64,000 bases of DNA from NCBI GenBank assembly GCA_029218405.1, contig JAQXRG010000124.1:1-64000 (forward strand), read 5' to 3'. Position numbers and translations under genes: made by a program. The stretch is from Bacteroidales bacterium. Lineage in GTDB: Bacteria > Bacteroidota > Bacteroidia > Bacteroidales > Bacteroidaceae. Shown here one piece after another: positions 59,911 to 64,000 of the stretch. The number at the start of each line of letters is the position of its first letter. Positions within the stretch are counted from its first letter, which is position 1. The notes under the pieces were generated by a model. That model made no database searches and was not told where the DNA came from. It worked only from the letters and a program-made list of their open reading frames with translations.

Positions 59911-61290
59911 TTATTGTTTTCTGTTTTGAAGTTCGTTGATAATCTGGTTATACTCCTGGCGGCTGAGGCGGTAGAAGAGCAGGATGCCTGCGGTGATGAC
60001 CCACAAGACGCCAGGGATGGTGCTGAAAGCATGATGGATGACCTCTTTCACGGCCTCTGACTGTTCCGCGTTGGCCTCATAGCCTGCCCAGCCCATGACT
60101 AATGCCAGCAGCGAAGTGCCCAGCGCCATGCCAATCTTGTTGGCCAATGAGATGAAGGAGTACTGGAAACCATCGTTACGGATGCCGGTCTTCCACTCTC
60201 CATACTCCACACAGTCGGGGATAATGGCGTAGATGGCAGTGTTGAAGCCCGAGAAGAAGAATTGGGCCAAAGCGGCAAAGAGGTAGAACAGCACCGGGTT
60301 CTGGGTGGGCGAGAAGAAGTAAAGCGCCACCATGCTGACCCCCATCAGGAGGCTGAAGACGCTCGCTGCCCATCCTTTGTTTCCTGTCCACTTGAAGACC
60401 CAAGGGAAGAGGGCCGCTCCGATGATGGACGGGAGGATGATGACTCCCGAGAAGAAGGAGAAGAGGTTCTCGTTGCCCTCCACATACTTGAAGTAGTAGA
60501 TGAGGTCAGCGTTGCGGCCATAGAGGATGAACCCGAAGAGCAACTGGCCGACAACGGCCATCAGGAAGGGCTTGTTCTGGACAACGGCCTTCAGCTGTCT
60601 TCCGATGGGAATGGCCTTTTGGGCCATGGGTATCTCGACCACTTCCTGGGTCTTGGCAAAGCAGAACCAATGGGAGAAGGTGAATATCAATCCATAGAGG
60701 GCAGCTACACAGAGAAAGCCTTGTGCGCTGCTCAGGGTGCCGTCACCGCAGTGCTTCACCAGCGGCACGGTGATGATGTTGATGATGCCAATGGCAATCA
60801 TGGCCGCTACCGAGCGGTAGGTGTTGATTTGGGCACGTTCGTCGATGTTTTGCGTAATAGCACCGCACAGCGTGCCATAAGGCAGGTTGACGCAGGTGTA
60901 GCCCAAGACCAAAAGACCGTAGGTCACGCTCATATAAACAATTTTGCCTGCATACCCCATGTCCGGGTGTGCCCAGAAGCAGAGGACCAAGACCAGCGCT
61001 GTCAGCGGAGATCCGAAGAGGAGCCAGGGACGGTAACGCCCCCAGCGCGACTTGGTACGGTCGCTCAGACTGCCGATGAGGGGGTCGTTGAACGCATCCC
61101 AAATGCGGGAAACGAGCATCAATGTGGCGACAGCCGCCATGGAGATGCCAAACACGTCGGTATAGAAGATCATCAGGAAGGAGACAACAAACGACCAACT
61201 GAAGTTGCATCCCACGTCGCCAAATCCGTAGGCGAGCTTACTGATGAAAGGCACTTTCCCGTTCGGGGAACAAGTGGTTTGATTTTTCAT
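59911..61290 (-). CDS. GPH-family sugar:cation symporter (MFS)
   Basis: A 459-residue membrane protein with about twelve hydrophobic helices. The N-terminal AYGFGDVGCNFSWSFVVSFL and SRIWDAFNDPLIGSLSDRTKSRWGRYRPWLLFG segment (read in parts) is the hallmark of the glycoside-pentoside-hexuronide symporters such as MelB. It starts the minus-strand unit with the dehydrogenase (35 nt gap) and porin-like gene. It is divergent from a LacI-type regulator, with 268 nt between start codons that hold three candidate operators. The imported sugar is unknown. Confidence 0.92.
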   Translation of the reverse strand: MKNQTTCSPNGKVPFISKLAYGFGDVGCNFSWSFVVSFLMIFYTDVFGISMAAVATLMLVSRIWDAFNDPLIGSLSDRTKSRWGRYRPWLLFGSPLTALVLVLCFWAHPDMGYAGKIVYMSVTYGLLVLGYTCVNLPYGTLCGAITQNIDERAQINTYRSVAAMIAIGIINIITVPLVKHCGDGTLSSAQGFLCVAALYGLIFTFSHWFCFAKTQEVVEIPMAQKAIPIGRQLKAVVQNKPFLMAVVGQLLFGFILYGRNADLIYYFKYVEGNENLFSFFSGVIILPSIIGAALFPWVFKWTGNKGWAASVFSLLMGVSMVALYFFSPTQNPVLFYLFAALAQFFFSGFNTAIYAIIPDCVEYGEWKTGIRNDGFQYSFISLANKIGMALGTSLLALVMGWAGYEANAEQSEAVKEVIHHAFSTIPGVLWVITAGILLFYRLSRQEYNQIINELQNRKQ

Positions 61291-61433
61291 GATATTTTCT
61301 GTTTCTAAAATGAATACTATGTTTTTCTTTTGTACTTAACAAAGATGCTTGCCGGCTGTCAATCTTTCGTTTCGACGTTGCGAAGATAGAACGTTTCTCG
61401 CTGTCAATCAAATGTTTTTCTCTTGTTTTTTCT

Positions 61434-61477
61434 CGCAACCGTTCCCGCAACCGTTCCCTTTTTTCGCAACCGTTCCC
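61434..61477. promoter_or_regulatory. Triple CGCAACCGTTCCC candidate operators
   Basis: CGCAACCGTTCCC occurs three times: 61434-61446, 61446-61458 (sharing one base) and 61465-61477. The AACCGTT core resembles LacI-family half sites. They lie between the symporter and LacI genes, about 43-86 bp upstream of the LacI gene's -7 box, so they are likely bound by the regulator encoded next to them. Confidence 0.65.
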
Positions 61478-61519
61478 ATTATTCGTCCCGGTTTGTCTTG
61501 TCTTTTCCCGGAAAGGCCT

Positions 61520-61527
61520 TATCTTTG
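61520..61527 (+). promoter_or_regulatory. Promoter -7 box of the LacI-family gene
   Basis: TATCTTTG with TTG exactly 19 nt upstream, 32 nt before the start codon. Confidence 0.6.
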
Positions 61528-61558
61528 CAGAAACGAAAATCTATATTATGAAATCTGT

Positions 61559-62569
61559 ATGATGAAGTACGTTACGATTATCGACATCGCCAAGGCATTG
61601 GGCATCTCGAAGAGCACGGTCTCTCGGGCTTTGTCGGGTGACACGCACAATGTGAAGCCCGAGACCATGAAGCTGATTTGTGAGACGGCCGACCGTATGG
61701 GGTACCGGCGCAACGAGATGGCGGTCAACCTGCGCCGCCAAAGCACCCGCAACATCGGTATCGTCATTCCCGAAGTGGTGACCTCGTTTTTCATGAATTT
61801 CATCCAGCAGGCTCAGAAGGAGCTGCGCGCCTGCGGGTACCGCACCATCATAGCGGTGTCCAATGAGGACTGTGACCAGGAAGCGGATAACATCCGGATG
61901 CTGGAGCAATGCCGCGTGGAAGGCATCCTGATTAGCGTATGCCATAAGAGCCGGAATGTAGAGCTCTATAAAAAGGTGATGGACAGCGGTATCCCGATGT
62001 TGTTTTTTGACAGGCAGGTGGCGGGCATCGAGGCTCCGCAGGTGCGGATTGACGATTACATCATGGCTTTTTTCATGGTCGAGGCGTTGATACGTAGCGG
62101 ATGCCGGAAGATTGTGCACTTGTCTGGACCTGAGCATATCAGCAATGGGTACGACCGTCACCGGGGGTATAGGGACGCGCTGGAGAAGTTTGGCGTTCCT
62201 TACGACAAGCGTTATGTCATCCGGGGCGGACTGTCGGCCGAAGAGGGTGGCGCGGCCATTGAGGACTTTTTGAAGTTGGGGCTGGAGCTGGATGCGGTCT
62301 TTGGCTTTACCGAGACTTCCACGTTGGGAGCGAAGAGCGTGCTCCAGAAGCTGCGGTACCGCATCCCCGATGATGTGGCGGTGTGCTGCATCTCGGGTAC
62401 GGCACTCTGTACCCTCGTTCACCCTACCATCACGGCGGTGGAACAGCCTGTCCTCGAAATGGCTTCCTTGTCGTGCAAGTTATTGCTCCATCAGATTGCC
62501 CAGCCTACCGCCCCCAAGGAGTGTGTCATCTTGCGGGGCAACATGACCCTCCGGGAATCGACCCGGTAG
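61559..62569 (+). CDS. LacI-family transcriptional regulator
   Basis: A 336-residue regulator. The N-terminal helix-turn-helix VTIIDIAKALGISKSTVSRALSG (given in part) and the hinge helix NEMAVNLRRQSTRNIGIVIP are typical of LacI; the periplasmic-binding-like domain follows with FFDRQVAG and LDAVFGFTE. Two adjacent ATGs (61559, 61562) can serve as start. The ORF track extends far upstream over the operators and promoter and is wrong there. It most likely controls the divergent symporter-dehydrogenase-porin unit by sugar-responsive binding at the CGCAACCGTTCCC repeats. Confidence 0.94.
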   Translation: MMKYVTIIDIAKALGISKSTVSRALSGDTHNVKPETMKLICETADRMGYRRNEMAVNLRRQSTRNIGIVIPEVVTSFFMNFIQQAQKELRACGYRTIIAVSNEDCDQEADNIRMLEQCRVEGILISVCHKSRNVELYKKVMDSGIPMLFFDRQVAGIEAPQVRIDDYIMAFFMVEALIRSGCRKIVHLSGPEHISNGYDRHRGYRDALEKFGVPYDKRYVIRGGLSAEEGGAAIEDFLKLGLELDAVFGFTETSTLGAKSVLQKLRYRIPDDVAVCCISGTALCTLVHPTITAVEQPVLEMASLSCKLLLHQIAQPTAPKECVILRGNMTLRESTR

Positions 62570-62587
62570 GGCGATAGCAAAATAAAA

Positions 62588-62625
62588 CAGGAGGCCAATG
62601 CCTGTCATTGGGCATTGGCCTCCTG
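62588..62625. terminator. Bidirectional terminator between the LacI and SusD genes
   Basis: CAGGAGGCCAATGCC and GGCATTGGCCTCCTG form a perfect 15-bp stem around TGTCATTG between convergent genes, with TTTTATTTTG on the minus strand. Confidence 0.85.
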
Positions 62626-62647
62626 TCAGGTTCAAGGCCCTAAGGCC

Positions 62648-64000
62648 TTACGGGTTCTGGTCCTTGACAGGGTCCATGGATGGGTTGGCGTCGAACTCTG
62701 ACATGGGCAGCATCATGATGGGATACCACGAGTCGGGCTCCAGGCTGAACTGGGCGTAGTAGGTATGGTTGCTGACGGGCGTGGTGTAGTCGCGAATCAT
62801 GGGAATCTTCAGGCGGTTGATGTCGAGGATGCGGAAGCCTTCGCCCCACAGTTCAATGCGGCGCTGGAGAAGGATTTCGTCCAGCAGCGTCTTCACCTCC
62901 ATGCTTTCGGTCGATTCCAGGGTCTGCTCGTCGCTGTCGGTCACCTTGGCCAGACGGAGGGCAAAGTTCCCCTCCTTGTAACGGTCGGCGCAGAGGTCGG
63001 TCAGCACCTGACGGGCCTCAGCGTACCGCTTCAGGCGGCAGAGGGCCTCGGCGCGGTTGAGGTACATCTCGGCGGCACGCATGTACAGGTAGTCTGCCGT
63101 CCACGAAGCGGAAGACTTCACCTTGTACTTGTGCTGGCAGTAGCTCACGTGCGAGCCCAGCTCTTCTTCCTCCTCGGCGGGAATGGCCGGCTCGAACCAC
63201 GACTTGCGCACATCGTCATCGTCCATCATGGCATAGAGCCAGCTGCCGCAGCACATGCGGGCGTAGGAGGCATAGCCTTCCGCGTCGGCGTCCATCAGGC
63301 AGAAGAAGGAGGACCAGCTGGTGCCTTGCGACTCGATGATTTCCGAACCCCACATCCATTCGGAGTTGGCGCAGCTGTTGAAGCCCGACAGGAGGTCCTT
63401 GGTGCTCATGAGTGACAGGCCCGGCTTGCCCAGCGCGGCTTCTGCCGCATTGGCGGCCTTCTGCCAGTCCTGCTGGACGAGGGCCACGCGCGACTGGATG
63501 CCGTAGGCTACGTAGAGGTCAACGTGCGAGATGTGCTCCTGGGCGAGGTTGGACTGCTGGAAGAGCTGGATGGCCTCATCCAGGTCCTTGTTGATCTGGT
63601 CGTACACCTGCTGCACGGTGCCGCGCGGCTTGCCCTCGGTCTCGGCAGTGGTCGGTTCGAGGTAGAGGGGCACGCCGGGGTCTTGCTCGTGGCCCACGTA
63701 GGTGCGCTGGTAGTAGCAGATGAGGCGGGAGTAGCAGAACGCGCGCACGGTGAGGGCCTGGGCCTTGATGTTGGCACGGCGGTCATCGTCGCCTTCAGCG
63801 GTATCGATGGAGGCCAGCACGTTATTGGCGTTGTTGATCATCTGGTAGTAGAAGTTCCACAGGTTGTGCGGACGGTCGCTCGTGTTGTTGATTTCCGTGC
63901 GCACCCAGTAGTAATAGTCGTAGGTGAACCAGTAGGAGCCCGGTTCGTTCTGCACAAAGTCCTCGCCCATCAGCTCGTTCATCAGGTGGTGGGCGCAGAG
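62648..64000 (-). CDS. SusD/RagB-family nutrient-binding lipoprotein, 5'-partial
   Basis: The reading frame continues through the right edge, so the lipoprotein signal and first residues are missing; about 450 residues are seen. Features of SusD proteins are present: an N-terminal TPR-like region (LWNFYYQMINNANNVLASID), the KAQALTVRAFCYSRL helix, PLYLEPTT, and the C-terminal YLMRAAEMYLNRAEAL-like stretch (YLYMRAAEMYLNRAEALCRL), ILLQRRIELWGEGFRILDIN. SusD proteins sit on the outer surface and hand glycans to a TonB-dependent SusC transporter, whose gene should lie just outside the window. The glycan is not defined. Confidence 0.93.
   Translation of the reverse strand, partial: LCAHHLMNELMGEDFVQNEPGSYWFTYDYYYWVRTEINNTSDRPHNLWNFYYQMINNANNVLASIDTAEGDDDRRANIKAQALTVRAFCYSRLICYYQRTYVGHEQDPGVPLYLEPTTAETEGKPRGTVQQVYDQINKDLDEAIQLFQQSNLAQEHISHVDLYVAYGIQSRVALVQQDWQKAANAAEAALGKPGLSLMSTKDLLSGFNSCANSEWMWGSEIIESQGTSWSSFFCLMDADAEGYASYARMCCGSWLYAMMDDDDVRKSWFEPAIPAEEEEELGSHVSYCQHKYKVKSSASWTADYLYMRAAEMYLNRAEALCRLKRYAEARQVLTDLCADRYKEGNFALRLAKVTDSDEQTLESTESMEVKTLLDEILLQRRIELWGEGFRILDINRLKIPMIRDYTTPVSNHTYYAQFSLEPDSWYPIMMLPMSEFDANPSMDPVKDQNP

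Noticed and set aside
1-64000. tRNA and rRNA genes
   Set aside because: I looked through the intergenic stretches and saw no cloverleaf-like sequence with the GTTCRA T-loop pattern or any rRNA segment; no scan could be run.

Overview
The window comes from a member of the Bacteroidales, most likely the family Bacteroidaceae (Bacteroides or Phocaeicola relatives). The evidence is the TAnnTTTG -7 boxes (with a TTG or TTTG about 19-20 nt upstream in the best cases) before many genes, the near absence of Shine-Dalgarno sequences, a SusD-family protein, a GH97 enzyme, DUF3098/DUF4250/DUF4488 proteins, and conserved cassettes such as ftsX-DUF3098-uppP-truB-queA-folK and rplM-rpsI-rpsB-tsf. GC content looks fairly high for the group, so long antisense shadow ORFs are common.

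Layout. 1-5.1 kb: the C-terminal part of a coiled-coil surface protein, a decayed group II intron just after its terminator, and a DUF4143 ATPase gene whose promoter overlaps three direct repeats at exact 33-bp spacing. 4.87-5.1 kb: a ten-unit array of 23-nt quasi-palindromic repeats. 5.1-7.5 kb: L-rhamnose catabolism (rhaB, rhaD). 7.6-7.8 kb: relic of a GH3 beta-glucosidase. 7.9-11.6 kb: CoA-transferase, small membrane protein, miaB, PspC-like protein. 11.7-16.8 kb: methyltransferase, ftsX, DUF3098, uppP, truB, queA, folK in one direction. 16.8-17.0 kb: a candidate ~207-nt small RNA on the minus strand. 17.1-20.0 kb: nrdD-nrdG anaerobic ribonucleotide reductase. 20.2-27.3 kb: nadK, then pdxJ with an ExbB/ExbD/TonB-like set, a DJ-1 protein, ispD and recG. 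27.3-34.8 kb: DUF3667, serine acetyltransferase, a coupled DUF3108/Ig-like lipoprotein/GH3-type acyl-adenylate cassette, and phosphofructokinase. 35.0-40.8 kb: M3 peptidase, acpP-fabF-rnc, pdxB. 41.0-45.1 kb: a five-gene glycan cluster with a lipopolysaccharide-kinase-like protein and an alpha-1,2-fucosyltransferase-like enzyme. 45.3-48.5 kb: rplM-rpsI-rpsB-tsf with structured leaders. 48.6-55.0 kb: DUF4488, asnS, a pseudouridine synthase with a repetitive Arg/Asn/Gly-rich N-terminus, purB, DUF4250, proB. 55.1-57.2 kb: GH97 alpha-glucosidase. 57.3-57.6 kb: a second 23-nt repeat array with a related flank in the opposite orientation. 58.0-62.6 kb: a porin-like protein, a zinc dehydrogenase and a GPH symporter, divergent from a LacI regulator with three repeated candidate operators. 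62.6-64.0 kb: SusD-family protein running off the right edge.

Most of the window is core metabolism. The most unusual material is intergenic. The two 23-nt arrays lie 52 kb apart, share unit subtypes, and carry a related flank in opposite orientations; they look like two copies of one composite element that I cannot assign to a known family. The DUF4143 promoter repeats, the small RNA and the ribosomal leaders also deserve a second look.
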